Shown here in pieces: positions 53,674 to 63,300 of a stretch of 64,000 nt of DNA. Made by a program: the position numbers and the translations under genes. This stretch comes from Denitratimonas yunnanensis (SeqCode) (GTDB taxonomy: Bacteria; Pseudomonadota; Gammaproteobacteria; Xanthomonadales; Xanthomonadaceae), in contig JAPMLR010000002.1 in NCBI GenBank assembly GCA_026410415.1, positions 1 through 64,000 on the forward strand. The letters are read 5' to 3'. Below the pieces are notes generated by a model, which did not search any database, was not told the origin of the DNA, and worked only from the letters and a program-made list of their open reading frames with translations. Position 1 is the first letter of the stretch. Every line of letters starts with the position of its first letter.

Positions 53674-55620
53674 ATGAACCAGGAACGCATCCATACCGCT
53701 TCATCTCAGTTCATCGCTCAGGCCAACGTCAGCACCGCCGACTACGAACGGCTCTACCGCGAATCAGTGGAGGATTCGCCCGCCTTCTGGAGCAGGATCG
53801 CGCAGCGACTGGACTGGTACCGCTTCCCGACCCGAATCAAGGATGTCTCCTTCGATCTGGCCGACTTCCGCATCCGCTGGTACGAGGACGGCCAGCTCAA
53901 CCTTGCGGTCAATTGCCTGGACCGGCACCTGGAAACCCGCAGCGACAAGACCGCGATCATCTGGGAAGGCGACAATCCTGCCGAATCGGCCTACATCACC
54001 TATCGCGACCTGCACGCACGGGTCTGCCAGCTGGCGAATGCGTTGCGCAATCTGGGTGTGGGCAAGGGCGACCGCGTCACCATCTACTTGCCGATGATTC
54101 CCGAAGCCGCCGTGGCGATGCTGGCCTGTGCCCGTATCGGTGCGATCCATTGCATCGTGTTCGGCGGGTTCTCGCCGGATTCGCTCGCCAGCCGCATCGC
54201 GGATTGTGGATCGCGCGTCGTCATCACCGCCGACGAGGGCGTGCGCGGAGGGCGGCCAGTGGCGTTGAAGACAAACGTCGATGATGCCCTCAGGCGCGCC
54301 GGCACCAACTGCGTGGAAACCGTGATCGTGGTGCGCCGCACGGGCAATCCGGTCAACATGCAGGCCCCGCGTGATCGCTGGTACGACACGCTGGTCGAGG
54401 GTCAGCCGACGCAATGCGAACCAGAAGTGATGGATGCGGAAGATCCGCTGTTCATCCTCTACACCTCCGGTTCCACCGGCAAGCCGAAAGGCGTGCTGCA
54501 CACCACGGGCGGATATCTGGTGTATGCCAGCTACACGCACGAATTGGTATTCGATCTGAAGGAAAACGACGTCTACTGGTGCACCGCCGATGTGGGCTGG
54601 GTCACCGGGCACAGCTATCTGGTCTATGGCCCGCTCGCCAACGGTGCGACCACGGTGATGTTCGAAGGTGTGCCCAATTACCCCGATACCAGTCGATTCT
54701 GGGACGTGGTCGACAAGCATCAGGTCACGCTGTTCTACACCGCGCCCACCGCCATCCGCGCGCTGATGCGTGAAGGCGAAGCGCCGGTGAAAAAGACCTC
54801 GCGCAAGAGCTTGCGTTTGCTGGGCAGCGTCGGCGAGCCGATCAATCCCGAGGCGTGGGACTGGTACTGGCGCGTGGTCGGCGACGAGCGTTGTCCGGTG
54901 GTGGATACCTGGTGGCAAACCGAAACCGGCGGCATCCTGATCACGCCGCTGCCCGGCGCGATCCCGCAGAAACCCGGGTCAGCGACGAAACCATTTTTCG
55001 GCGTTCGCCCGGCCATCGTCGATGCCTCCGGTACGGTGCTGGAAGGCGCGGCCGAGGGCAATCTCGTGCTGCTGGATTCGTGGCCGGGGCAAATGCGCAG
55101 CGTTTACGGCGATCACCAGCGCTTCATCGATACCTACTTCAAGACCTACGCCGGCACCTACTTCACCGGCGATGGTTGCCGTCGTGATGCGGATGGCTAT
55201 TACTGGATCACCGGCCGGGTGGACGACGTGATCAACGTGTCCGGACATCGCATCGGTACGGCGGAAGTGGAAAGCGCGCTGGTCGCCCATCCAAAAGTCG
55301 CGGAAGCGGCCGTGGTCGGTTGCGCGCACGACATCAAGGGTCAGGGCATTTACGCCTACGTCACTCTCAATGTGGGAGAGATGCCAAGCGAAGAATTGCG
55401 TCGCGAGTTGGTGGCATGGGTACGCAAGGAAATCGGCCCCATCGCCACGCCCGATCACCTGCAGTGGGCGCCGGGTCTACCTAAAACCCGCTCGGGGAAA
55501 ATCATGCGTCGCATCCTTCGCAAGATTGCCGAAAACGCGCCCGATCAGCTTGGCGATACTTCGACCCTCGCCGATCCGACAGTGGTCGAAAATCTGGTCA
55601 ACGAACGATTGATTCGATGA
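53674..55620 (+). CDS. acs: acetyl-CoA synthetase
   Basis: The 648-residue enzyme activates acetate with ATP and CoA. It has the AMP-binding block [17 protein letters not shown] near residue 265, the [16 protein letters not shown] block near residue 412 and the acetylation site K609 in RSGKIMRR near the C-terminus. It feeds the aceBA shunt, so acetate growth is supported. The ATG at 53674 gives the family N-terminus ([13 protein letters not shown]). Propionate activation is an alternative substrate but the length and motifs favour acetate. Confidence 0.95.
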   Translation: MNQERIHTASSQFIAQANVSTADYERLYRESVEDSPAFWSRIAQRLDWYRFPTRIKDVSFDLADFRIRWYEDGQLNLAVNCLDRHLETRSDKTAIIWEGDNPAESAYITYRDLHARVCQLANALRNLGVGKGDRVTIYLPMIPEAAVAMLACARIGAIHCIVFGGFSPDSLASRIADCGSRVVITADEGVRGGRPVALKTNVDDALRRAGTNCVETVIVVRRTGNPVNMQAPRDRWYDTLVEGQPTQCEPEVMDAEDPLFILYTSGSTGKPKGVLHTTGGYLVYASYTHELVFDLKENDVYWCTADVGWVTGHSYLVYGPLANGATTVMFEGVPNYPDTSRFWDVVDKHQVTLFYTAPTAIRALMREGEAPVKKTSRKSLRLLGSVGEPINPEAWDWYWRVVGDERCPVVDTWWQTETGGILITPLPGAIPQKPGSATKPFFGVRPAIVDASGTVLEGAAEGNLVLLDSWPGQMRSVYGDHQRFIDTYFKTYAGTYFTGDGCRRDADGYYWITGRVDDVINVSGHRIGTAEVESALVAHPKVAEAAVVGCAHDIKGQGIYAYVTLNVGEMPSEELRRELVAWVRKEIGPIATPDHLQWAPGLPKTRSGKIMRRILRKIAENAPDQLGDTSTLADPTVVENLVNERLIR

Positions 55621-55727
55621 TTTTTTCGTTCTGGCCTGTTTGAAATAACCGTTTTGGCTTGTGGCTCCGTTTGACACGGGGGGGCTTATGATCCACTCAT
55701 ATCCCCGCGTCACAAGGAAAATAAGCG

Positions 55728-56627
55728 GTGAAGTTTTTTATTTCAATTATTTGTGTTTATTTCTTTTTATGTACACCGCTTGCTTCTGCAAGAGATTTGG
55801 AGTGCAGGGGCTGCAGCTACTCGGCCATGAGCAATCAAGCGACGTCTTTGGGAAAAGGGCATCATCGTATTTATGATTTGAGCGCTGGACTGGTTTATGG
55901 ATTTCACGTTCGTTGTTCAAATGAAGTGGTCCAAGGCAACGGGTCCGAACCAGCATCCAGGGCGTTGACAGCGAACAAACAAAACGACCAGCAGGTGGCT
56001 TCCCGCGCGGACTGCGCGTTCGCCGCACCGCTCGTGACGGAAGAGTATCCCTTGTCAAATCAGGAGTTGCAGTCCTTTGCAGCAATTCATGACTACTACG
56101 TGGCCGGCGGGATGTCATTTTCCAGCGACATTGCTGTCGACTTGAAGGACTTTAATGATGTCGGTTCTTTCGGTGACAGCGTAATCCCTGTGATGTTTGA
56201 CAACGTGCGGCGCGGTCAATTGTTCGATTACATCTATGCAAAACGCACCACTGGGGTCAACTCCATCTATGATTTTGTGCAGGTCCTGGAAAAGGCGGCG
56301 TTGGCGCATTTTCAGATTTTACCCAATCAGGTCATCGTGACCGTAATATTCAAGAACGGTTCTCAGGTAAATCTCAAGTACAGTGCCGCTGACGGTAAAC
56401 TTGATCTGATAAAAGGCACTGCACGCGATCCCGCCGGAAACGCAGTTATCGAGGGTAATGATCAAGGCTCTGCGGGTCATTACCCCATCGTGGGAAATAC
56501 ACTTGCGGAGTACCTTGATTACCTGAATCTGATCGGCGTACCCGTAACGAATGGTAGCGGCACCACCCTTACGTGCACCTGGAATGGAGTCACCCTCAGC
56601 TGCTATGTGCAAACCTTGAACAATTGA
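55728..56627 (+). CDS. secreted protein of unknown function, AT-rich
   Basis: The 299-residue product starts at a GTG with AAGGAA upstream and has a clear signal peptide (FISIICVYFFLCTPLASA). The mature N-terminus holds a cysteine cluster (LECRGC, then RCSNEV and DCAFAA), and the last domain has another pair (TLTCTWNGVTLSCYV). I recognise no family. Base composition is visibly lower in GC than all neighbours and codon use includes many A/T-ending codons, which suggests recent acquisition. Nothing around it hints at a function; it converges on tsaC. Confidence 0.7.
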   Translation: MKFFISIICVYFFLCTPLASARDLECRGCSYSAMSNQATSLGKGHHRIYDLSAGLVYGFHVRCSNEVVQGNGSEPASRALTANKQNDQQVASRADCAFAAPLVTEEYPLSNQELQSFAAIHDYYVAGGMSFSSDIAVDLKDFNDVGSFGDSVIPVMFDNVRRGQLFDYIYAKRTTGVNSIYDFVQVLEKAALAHFQILPNQVIVTVIFKNGSQVNLKYSAADGKLDLIKGTARDPAGNAVIEGNDQGSAGHYPIVGNTLAEYLDYLNLIGVPVTNGSGTTLTCTWNGVTLSCYVQTLNN

Positions 56628-56727
56628 TCGGCAGGATTGAGCCTGCCAGGCGACGCCTCGTCGTAGGGCAGTTATCCAACCCTCTGTTGCGGCGGCGCCG
56701 TTCAGTCGTAGACCGTAGGGCGGTGGT

Positions 56728-57297
56728 TCATCCCGGTCGAACCACCGCTCCACTGCGTGCATCGCGAATCGTGGAAGGTTGCGCGCGTCCATCGGTGGCG
56801 CCGTCGATCCAGCCGTCCAACTGCGCCAGCACATCCTCTGGAAGATCCGTGATGACGCGCGCTGGTGCTTCGCCGCTGCGGTTGGCGCTGGTGGATACCA
56901 CCACGCCGCCGAAAGCGCGACAAAGCGATGACGCGACGGCATGTCCGGTGACGCGCACGGCGAGCGTGTCGTGCTCGCCGCGCAACCACTCGGGGACATG
57001 GGCGCGGCACGGGATCAGCCACGTGTTGGGGCCGGGCCAGCTGGCGAGAATCTCGTCGCGACGCGCGCCGGAAAGCTCGTCCCAGTGCAGGTGCGGCAGC
57101 GCCTGCGCCACATCGGCGGCGATGACGATCATGCCCTTGGCCGCCGGGCGCTGCTTCACGTCCAGCAGGCGTTGCACTGCAGCGGCATTGAACGGATCGC
57201 AACCCAGGCCCCACACCGCTTCCGTCGGATACGCGATGACCCTGCCCTGGCGCAGGCAATCGGCAGCACGTTCGGCGGTCAGCGCGATGCGGCTCAC
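56728..57297 (-). CDS. tsaC: threonylcarbamoyl-AMP synthase (TsaC/YrdC)
   Basis: The 189-residue protein makes the threonylcarbamoyl-adenylate used for the t6A base in tRNA. The family blocks are VIAYPTEAVWGLGCDPFN near residue 20, KGMIVIAAD, PGPNTWLIP and VVVSTSANRSGE near residue 145. A GTG start overlaps the pyk stop (TGTGA), so it is read with pyk. Confidence 0.93.
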   Translation of the reverse strand: MSRIALTAERAADCLRQGRVIAYPTEAVWGLGCDPFNAAAVQRLLDVKQRPAAKGMIVIAADVAQALPHLHWDELSGARRDEILASWPGPNTWLIPCRAHVPEWLRGEHDTLAVRVTGHAVASSLCRAFGGVVVSTSANRSGEAPARVITDLPEDVLAQLDGWIDGATDGRAQPSTIRDARSGAVVRPG

Positions 57298-58760
57298 ATC
57301 TCGCCCAGCCCTTCGGCGGCACCATCCGCGCCGACGTTCAACAGACGCAGCGTGTTCGTGGCACCCAGATGCTCCATGTGGTCGCCGCTGGTGATCAGGA
57401 CGCGATCGCGCTCGGCCAGCAAGCGCAAGGCATACAGCTCGGCAATGGCGTGTCGTGCCGCTTGGCGCGGGGGCTCGCCACGGCTGTCGAAATCGATCGG
57501 GAACACGCCGCGCATCATTGCCATGCGGCGACGTGCCGGCGCGTGACGCGAAAGCCCGTAGATCGGGGCGCTGGAGCGGAAACGGGAAAGATGCCGCGCC
57601 GTGCCGCCGGATTCGGTCAGGGCGAGGATGGCACGCACTTCGATGTGTTCGGTCAGGTACATCGCGGCCAGTGCGATGGCCTGATCGCTGAATTTCAGCC
57701 CACGCGGGGCCGACTCGAAATCGGTATCGTGCTCGAACTGGCGCTCGGCGCCGAGGCAGATGCGCACCATGGCCTCGACGGCCTTCAGCGGATAGCTGCC
57801 GGCTGCAGTTTCGGCACTGAGCATGACGGCGTCGGTGCCATCGATCACCGCATTGGCCACGTCCAGCACCTCGGCGCGGGTGGGAATGGGCGAGTCGACC
57901 ATCGACTGCAGCATCTGCGTGGCGGTGATGACCACGCGCCCGCGATCCAGCGATTCGCGAATGATCTTCTTCTGCAGGCCCGGCAATTCGGCATCACCGA
58001 TCTCCACGCCCAGATCGCCGCGCGCCACCATCACCACGTCGCTGGCGTCGATGATCTCGCCGAGGGCCTCGATGGCTTCGGCGCGTTCGATCTTCGCCAC
58101 CAGATGCGCCTGACTTCCCGCCTCGCGCGCCAGACGCCGCGCTTCCTCGATGTCGGCAGCACTGCGACAGAACGAGACGGCGATGAAATCCACGCCCAGT
58201 TCGGCCGCCAGACGGATGTCTTCTCGATCCTTGTCGCTGAGCGCATCCAGCGACAGGCCGCCACCGAGGCGGTTGAGGCCCTTGCGGTCGGAGAGAAAAC
58301 CGTCGTTGAGCACGGTGGTGCGGATGCTGTCGCCTTCGATCGCATCGACCCGCAGAGACACCAGACCATCGTCGAGCAGCAGCACATCACCGGGCGCGAT
58401 GTCGTTCACCAAGCCGAGGTACGACACGCCGACACCGGAGGCATCGCCCGGCGGCGCATCGGCACGCGCGTGCAGCGAGAACGGCTCGCCCGCCTTGAGT
58501 GCGACCTTGCCGATGGCAAAGCGCTCGATCCGGATCTTGGGACCCTGCAGATCACCGAGGATGCCGACCTCGCGTCCGACCGCCTGCGCGGCTGCACGTA
58601 CCCGTTCCACTCGGGCCGCATGATCGGCGCCACTGCCGTGCGAGAAGTTCAGCCGCACCACATCCACGCCGGCCGCGACAATCGCTTCCAGAACGCCGGG
58701 GGCATCGGTTGCGGGGCCGAGGGTGGCGAGGATCTTGGTTCGCCGTTGTTGCGCTGCCAT
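57294..58760 (-). CDS. pyk: pyruvate kinase
   Basis: The 488-residue glycolytic enzyme has the RTKILATLGPATD opening, VRLNFSHGSG, the substrate/metal block GDLGVEIGDAELPGLQKKII and the TATQMLQSMVDSPIPTRAEV region (part TATQMLQSM). It makes pyruvate and ATP from phosphoenolpyruvate. The family usual length fits. It is divergent from an acetyltransferase gene across 48 bases. Confidence 0.96.
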   Translation of the reverse strand: MAAQQRRTKILATLGPATDAPGVLEAIVAAGVDVVRLNFSHGSGADHAARVERVRAAAQAVGREVGILGDLQGPKIRIERFAIGKVALKAGEPFSLHARADAPPGDASGVGVSYLGLVNDIAPGDVLLLDDGLVSLRVDAIEGDSIRTTVLNDGFLSDRKGLNRLGGGLSLDALSDKDREDIRLAAELGVDFIAVSFCRSAADIEEARRLAREAGSQAHLVAKIERAEAIEALGEIIDASDVVMVARGDLGVEIGDAELPGLQKKIIRESLDRGRVVITATQMLQSMVDSPIPTRAEVLDVANAVIDGTDAVMLSAETAAGSYPLKAVEAMVRICLGAERQFEHDTDFESAPRGLKFSDQAIALAAMYLTEHIEVRAILALTESGGTARHLSRFRSSAPIYGLSRHAPARRRMAMMRGVFPIDFDSRGEPPRQAARHAIAELYALRLLAERDRVLITSGDHMEHLGATNTLRLLNVGADGAAEGLGEM

Positions 58761-58808
58761 GCTTTGTCCTTGTTGCTTGATTCGTTATGGATTGCGAACG
58801 CTAACATC

Positions 58809-59432
58809 ATGCCCATCGACCTGCTTGCCCGGCCCGACGAAATTTCCGCTGCGATCGTCGCATTGCCTGCGCTGCCTCGTCTGGACGGCGCGCGCGTGCG
58901 TCTGCGAGCGATCCGCGACGGTGAGGGTGATGTCGATGGCCTGCACGAAATTTTCTCCGATCCACGGGTCATGCGCTGGTGGAGCCGCCCGCCGATGACC
59001 TCGCGCGAGGAGGCAGTGGCCTATGCCGAGTCCATCCGAGAAGGGTTTGCGCAGCGCACACTGTTCAACTGGATCCTTGCCGACCGCGACAGCGATGCCT
59101 GCATCGGCACCACCACGCTCTATGCATTGGAGCCGCGTCATCTGCGTGCCGACATCGGCTACGCGCTGGCCAGCGCCCACTGGGGCAAGGGACTGGCGAG
59201 CGAGGCCGTGGCGCTGGCGTTGGCGTTCGGTTTCGGTGCACTGCGGCTGCATCGCATCGGGGCCGATGTGGCGCCGGGCAACGACGCGTCGCTGCGCCTG
59301 CTCGCGCGTCACGGGTTTCGCCTGGAGGGGCGCCTTCGCGCCAATTTCAATTCCGGCCGCGAGCTGCAGGATTCATTGATGCACGGGTTGCTGGCTGACG
59401 AGTGGGAGGCCCGGCACGCGGCGCGCGATTGA
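58809..59432 (+). CDS. GNAT acetyltransferase (RimJ-like)
   Basis: The 207-residue protein has the RimJ/RimL pattern: RLRAIRDGEGDVDGLHEIF, the acetyl-CoA loop ASAHWGKGLASEAV and the closing HRIGADVAPGNDASLRLLAR and HGFRLEGRL. The acceptor is unknown; protein N-termini or small amines are typical. Its stop codon falls inside a perfect FNR/Anr box that probably serves the next gene. Confidence 0.85.
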   Translation: MPIDLLARPDEISAAIVALPALPRLDGARVRLRAIRDGEGDVDGLHEIFSDPRVMRWWSRPPMTSREEAVAYAESIREGFAQRTLFNWILADRDSDACIGTTTLYALEPRHLRADIGYALASAHWGKGLASEAVALALAFGFGALRLHRIGADVAPGNDASLRLLARHGFRLEGRLRANFNSGRELQDSLMHGLLADEWEARHAARD

Positions 59433-59442
59433 TGCCGATCAA
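59429..59442 (+). promoter_or_regulatory. perfect FNR/Anr box before the P-type ATPase operon
   Basis: TTGATGCCGATCAA is an exact TTGAT-N4-ATCAA match. TAGGAT at 59464-59469 is a fair -10 element, giving a start near 59476 and placing the box centre at about -40.5, the class-II activator position. It overlaps the stop codon of the upstream acetyltransferase gene. Confidence 0.78.
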
Positions 59443-59562
59443 GCACATCGGCGGCGGCATCGCTAGGATTTCGCTTCCCGGCTGTGCCGCCATCGGTCGG
59501 CACGGCAACGCCCCGCCGGTTCCGCCAACACGGGCCGGTGCCGAAACGACACGGAGCCAACA

Positions 59563-62322
59563 ATGCAGACTTCGCCGCCGGAATCTCCCGACACCACTGC
59601 CGTACCCTGGCATGCCATGTCGGCGGATGCCGTTTGCGGGCAGCTTGGTTCCGGCATCGCAGGGCTTTCCGCACGGGAGGCAGCCCGACGCCTGCAGCAG
59701 CATGGTCCGAACCTGCTGCCAGAGGCCACGACGCGGCCGTCCTGGAAGCGCCTGCTGGCGCAATTCAACAACGCACTGATCCTGTTTCTTCTGGCGGCAG
59801 CGGTCATCGCCGGCATGCTCGGGCATGTCGTGGATGCCGGCGTCATCGTCGCGGTGGTGCTGATCAACGCGACCGTCGGCTTCGTGCAGGAAGGACGGGC
59901 CGAGCATGCGTTGTCGGCGCTGCGCGCGATGCTGGCGCCGAGCGCGCGCGTGATCCGTGCAGAGCGGCGCATGGCGCTGCCGGTGGCAGAGCTGGTGCCG
60001 GGTGATGTCGTGTTGCTGGAGGCTGGCGATCGGGTCCCGGCGGACCTGCGCCTGCTGCGTGCGCGCGGTCTCCTGATCGACGAAGCCGTGTTGACCGGGG
60101 AATCGGTGACGGCGCAGAAGCACGAAGGCGAGGCCGCTGCGGACGCCGCCCTCGGTGACCGTCACGGCATGGCGTGGTCAGGCACGCTGGTGGCCGCCGG
60201 GCAGGCCACCGGCATCGTGGTGGAAACCGGAGCGCGCACTCAGATAGGCCGCATCAGCGCGTTGCTGGGCGAGATCGAAACCCTGACCACGCCGTTGCTG
60301 CGCAAGATCAACCGCTTTGGCCGGCAGTTCACCTTTGTCGCCATTGCTGTGGCGGCACTGCTGTTGGTGTTCGCCGTGTTCGCGCGCGATTACGGCTGGC
60401 TGGACGGCTTCATGGTGGTTGTCGCGCTGGCCGTGGGCGTGGTGCCCGAGAGCCTGCCGGCGGTCATCACCATCACGCTGGCCATCGGGGTGCGGCGCAT
60501 GGCCGCGCGCCATGTCATCGTGCGGCGCCTGCCGGCGGTGGAAACCCTCGGTGCCACCACGGTGATCTGTTCCGACAAGACCGGCACCCTGACCCGCAAC
60601 GAAATGACTGCAAGGCGCGTGGTGAGTACGGGCGGAGCGATCCTTGCCGAAGGCGCAGGCTACACCCCGGAAGGCAAGCTGCAGCTTCCCGCAGGTCAGG
60701 CGCAACCCTGTGCCGCCGCCGAGTGGCTGCTGCAATGCGTTCTGTTGTGCAACGACGCGCATCTGCTGCAACGCGACGGGCACTGGCAGGTGGATGGTGA
60801 TCCGATGGAAGGCGCACTGATCGCGGTCGCGGCCAAGGCGGGGTTCCGGCACGAGGCGGTGCAGGCCAGCTGGCCGCGCCTGGACGGCATCCCCTTCGAT
60901 GCCGCCTACCGTTACATGGCGACCCTGCATCGTGCTCCGGATGGTGGCGCCATCGTGTTCGTCAAGGGCGCGCCCGAGCAGGTGCTGGCGTTGTGCAGCC
61001 GCCAGCTGGCGGCCGATGGCGAGGTGGCACCGCTCGATGTTCGGCACTGGGACGCGGCTATCGACGCCGCCGGTGTCGCCGGTGAGCGGGTGCTCGGGTT
61101 TGCATTGAAGCGGTTGGGAGTGGCCCCCGAACGTCTGGATTTCGACGATGTGTCCGAGTTGGCCTTCCTCGGCATCATCGGCTTCATCGATCCGCCGCGT
61201 CCGGAGGCCATCGCCGCCGTTGCCGATTGCCGCAGTGCGGGGATCGGCGTGAAGATGATCACCGGCGATCATGCCGCCACGGCGGTCGCCATCGCGCGGC
61301 AACTGGGCATCGCCGAGCAACCTCAGGTCGTCACGGGACGCGATCTGGACAGTGTGACCGACGCCGACCTGCCGGCGCTGGCGCAACGCGCCACCGTCTT
61401 TGCACGTACCAGCCCCGAGCACAAGTTGCGTGTGGTGCAGGCGCTGCAGTCGCAGGGACACGTCGTCGCGATGACCGGCGACGGGGTCAACGATGCGCCG
61501 TCGCTCAAGCGTGCCGATGTCGGCATCGCGATGGGCAACAAGGGCACCGAGGCCGCCAAGGAGGCCTCGCAGGTCGTGCTGACCGACGACAACTTCGCCT
61601 CGATCGTGGCGGCGGTCAACGAAGGCCGTACGGTGTACGACAATATCCGCAAGGTGGTCGCCTGGACCTTGCCCACCAATGGCGGCGAGGCGCTCGCGAT
61701 CATCGCCGCGATCGCTCTCGGGTTGACCTTGCCGATGACGCCGGCGCAAATCCTGTGGATCAACATGGTGCTGACCGTCACCCTCGGGCTGGTGCTCGCG
61801 TTCGAGCCGGCCGAACCGGGAGCGATGCAGCGCCCGCCCCGGCATCCGCAGGCGCCGTTGATCTCGCCCTTCATGCTGTGGCGCATCATGCTGGTGTCGT
61901 TGCTGTTCACTGCCGGCGCATTCGGGATCTACGCGTGGGCGATGTTCGAGGGCTACGACGTGGCACTGGCCCGCACCATGGTGGTGAATACCATCTGCGT
62001 GCTGGAAATCTTCTATCTGTTCAACGTGCGCTACCTGCACATGCGATCGTTCACGCTGCGAGGAATCCGGGGCACGCCGGCGGTACTATGGGCCATCTCG
62101 GTCGTGGTACTGGCGCAGTTGGTCTTTACCTACCTGCCGCTGATGCAGCGCCTGTTCGATACCCGCCCGGTGCCGTTGCATGATGGTCTGGTCATCGTTG
62201 CCATCGGCATCGCGCTGTTCGTGGCGCTGGAAATCGAGAAATGGCTGTTGCGACGGCTGGGCTGGTTCGATGAACTGGGCACCGCCGCCACGACGATACG
62301 TACGCAAAGGAATCCTGCATGA
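59563..62322 (+). CDS. P-type (P2) cation-transporting ATPase
   Basis: The 919-residue pump has the cation-ATPase N-terminal domain, the TGES loop in VLTGESVTA and the phosphorylation site Asp in CSDKTGTLTRNE near residue 340. The hinge is TGDGVNDAPSLKRADVGIAMG. The ion-site helix 4 reads VPESLPAVITITLAIG, a P2-type (Ca2+/Na+/K+-like) pattern, not a heavy-metal CPx one. The exact ion is not readable. It overlaps the next gene by ATGA, and an FNR/Anr box lies 120 bases upstream. Confidence 0.9.
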   Translation: MQTSPPESPDTTAVPWHAMSADAVCGQLGSGIAGLSAREAARRLQQHGPNLLPEATTRPSWKRLLAQFNNALILFLLAAAVIAGMLGHVVDAGVIVAVVLINATVGFVQEGRAEHALSALRAMLAPSARVIRAERRMALPVAELVPGDVVLLEAGDRVPADLRLLRARGLLIDEAVLTGESVTAQKHEGEAAADAALGDRHGMAWSGTLVAAGQATGIVVETGARTQIGRISALLGEIETLTTPLLRKINRFGRQFTFVAIAVAALLLVFAVFARDYGWLDGFMVVVALAVGVVPESLPAVITITLAIGVRRMAARHVIVRRLPAVETLGATTVICSDKTGTLTRNEMTARRVVSTGGAILAEGAGYTPEGKLQLPAGQAQPCAAAEWLLQCVLLCNDAHLLQRDGHWQVDGDPMEGALIAVAAKAGFRHEAVQASWPRLDGIPFDAAYRYMATLHRAPDGGAIVFVKGAPEQVLALCSRQLAADGEVAPLDVRHWDAAIDAAGVAGERVLGFALKRLGVAPERLDFDDVSELAFLGIIGFIDPPRPEAIAAVADCRSAGIGVKMITGDHAATAVAIARQLGIAEQPQVVTGRDLDSVTDADLPALAQRATVFARTSPEHKLRVVQALQSQGHVVAMTGDGVNDAPSLKRADVGIAMGNKGTEAAKEASQVVLTDDNFASIVAAVNEGRTVYDNIRKVVAWTLPTNGGEALAIIAAIALGLTLPMTPAQILWINMVLTVTLGLVLAFEPAEPGAMQRPPRHPQAPLISPFMLWRIMLVSLLFTAGAFGIYAWAMFEGYDVALARTMVVNTICVLEIFYLFNVRYLHMRSFTLRGIRGTPAVLWAISVVVLAQLVFTYLPLMQRLFDTRPVPLHDGLVIVAIGIALFVALEIEKWLLRRLGWFDELGTAATTIRTQRNPA

Positions 62323-63212
62323 GCACTGTCCCCACTCCGCCCCGTACCATCCTGCTTGCCACCGACATGAGCGCCCGCTGCGACCGCGCTCTGGATCGTG
62401 CCGTGCAGCTTGCCCGTCAGTGGAATGCGCAACTGGTGACCCTGACGGTGGTTGAGCCTGGCACGCTGTCGGTCGAGCGCATACGCGCGACACCACTGCC
62501 CTCGTGGGCGAGTACGCTCGACGATCCGGTCCGGCGCGCCTTCCAGCGCCTGCGCCACGATGCGGCAGCCAGCGACGTGGACATCGTGCCGCGGGTGGAA
62601 GAAGGCAAGGTGCCCGAAGTGCTGGCACGCGTCGCGGCCGAGGTGAACGCCGGACTCATCGTCACCGGCATCGCGCGCAACGAATCGCTGGGACGTACCG
62701 TACTGGGTTCCAGCGTCGATTGGCTGGCACGCCATGCCACCATCCCGGTGCTGGTGGTGCGGGACCGGGTGCAAGGTCCGTATCGCAGCGTCGTGGTCGC
62801 CAGCGATTTTTCGCCATCCTCGCGGTTGGCACTCGAAGCCAGCCTGGCCCTGTTTCCCAGCACGGAAACCACGGTTCTGCACTCGTTCGACGTGCCTTTC
62901 CTGGGCATGATGGATACCACTCGGGCCAGCGCCATCAAAGAGGCCGGGCAGGCTGCACTGATCGAAGGCGGCCGCTTCCTCGAGGGAGCGGCGCTCACGC
63001 CGGAACAACGTGCCCACGTCCGCGTTCTTGCCGAACATGGCGAGCCGGTGCGTCTGACCTACGAGTACGCCCGCGATCACGCCGATCTCATCGCGCTGGG
63101 CACGCATGGCCGCAGCGCGCTGTTCGACATCCTGATCGGTTCCATCGCCAGGCGCATTCTGGAAACTGCCGCTACCGACGTGTTGCTGGTGCGCGATCCG
63201 AAATCGGCCTGA
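62319..63212 (+). CDS. tandem universal stress protein (two UspA domains)
   Basis: The 297-residue protein carries two UspA domains. The first starts RTILLATDMSARCDRALDRA, with the ATP-binding-type GIARNESLGRTVLGSSVDWL block. The second starts YRSVVVASDFSPSSRLALEA, with the LGTHGRSALFDILIGSIA block. Such tandem proteins are typical members of oxygen-limitation regulons. It is translationally coupled to the P-type ATPase (ATGA) and should share its FNR-controlled promoter. Confidence 0.92.
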   Translation: MSTVPTPPRTILLATDMSARCDRALDRAVQLARQWNAQLVTLTVVEPGTLSVERIRATPLPSWASTLDDPVRRAFQRLRHDAAASDVDIVPRVEEGKVPEVLARVAAEVNAGLIVTGIARNESLGRTVLGSSVDWLARHATIPVLVVRDRVQGPYRSVVVASDFSPSSRLALEASLALFPSTETTVLHSFDVPFLGMMDTTRASAIKEAGQAALIEGGRFLEGAALTPEQRAHVRVLAEHGEPVRLTYEYARDHADLIALGTHGRSALFDILIGSIARRILETAATDVLLVRDPKSA

Positions 63213-63300
63213 GCGCTCCCAGGTTCCGTGCCGGAAGGCCTGCGTGCCGGCCCGGAACCATCCGATGCCGGTGCCAGGAGTCGGTCCGTCGCGCCTGACG

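Noticed and set aside
55671..55692. TTGACA and TATGAT hexamers before the AT-rich secreted orphan
   Set aside because: They match -35 and -10 elements well, but the spacer is only 10 bases, too short for a normal promoter, so I did not list them.
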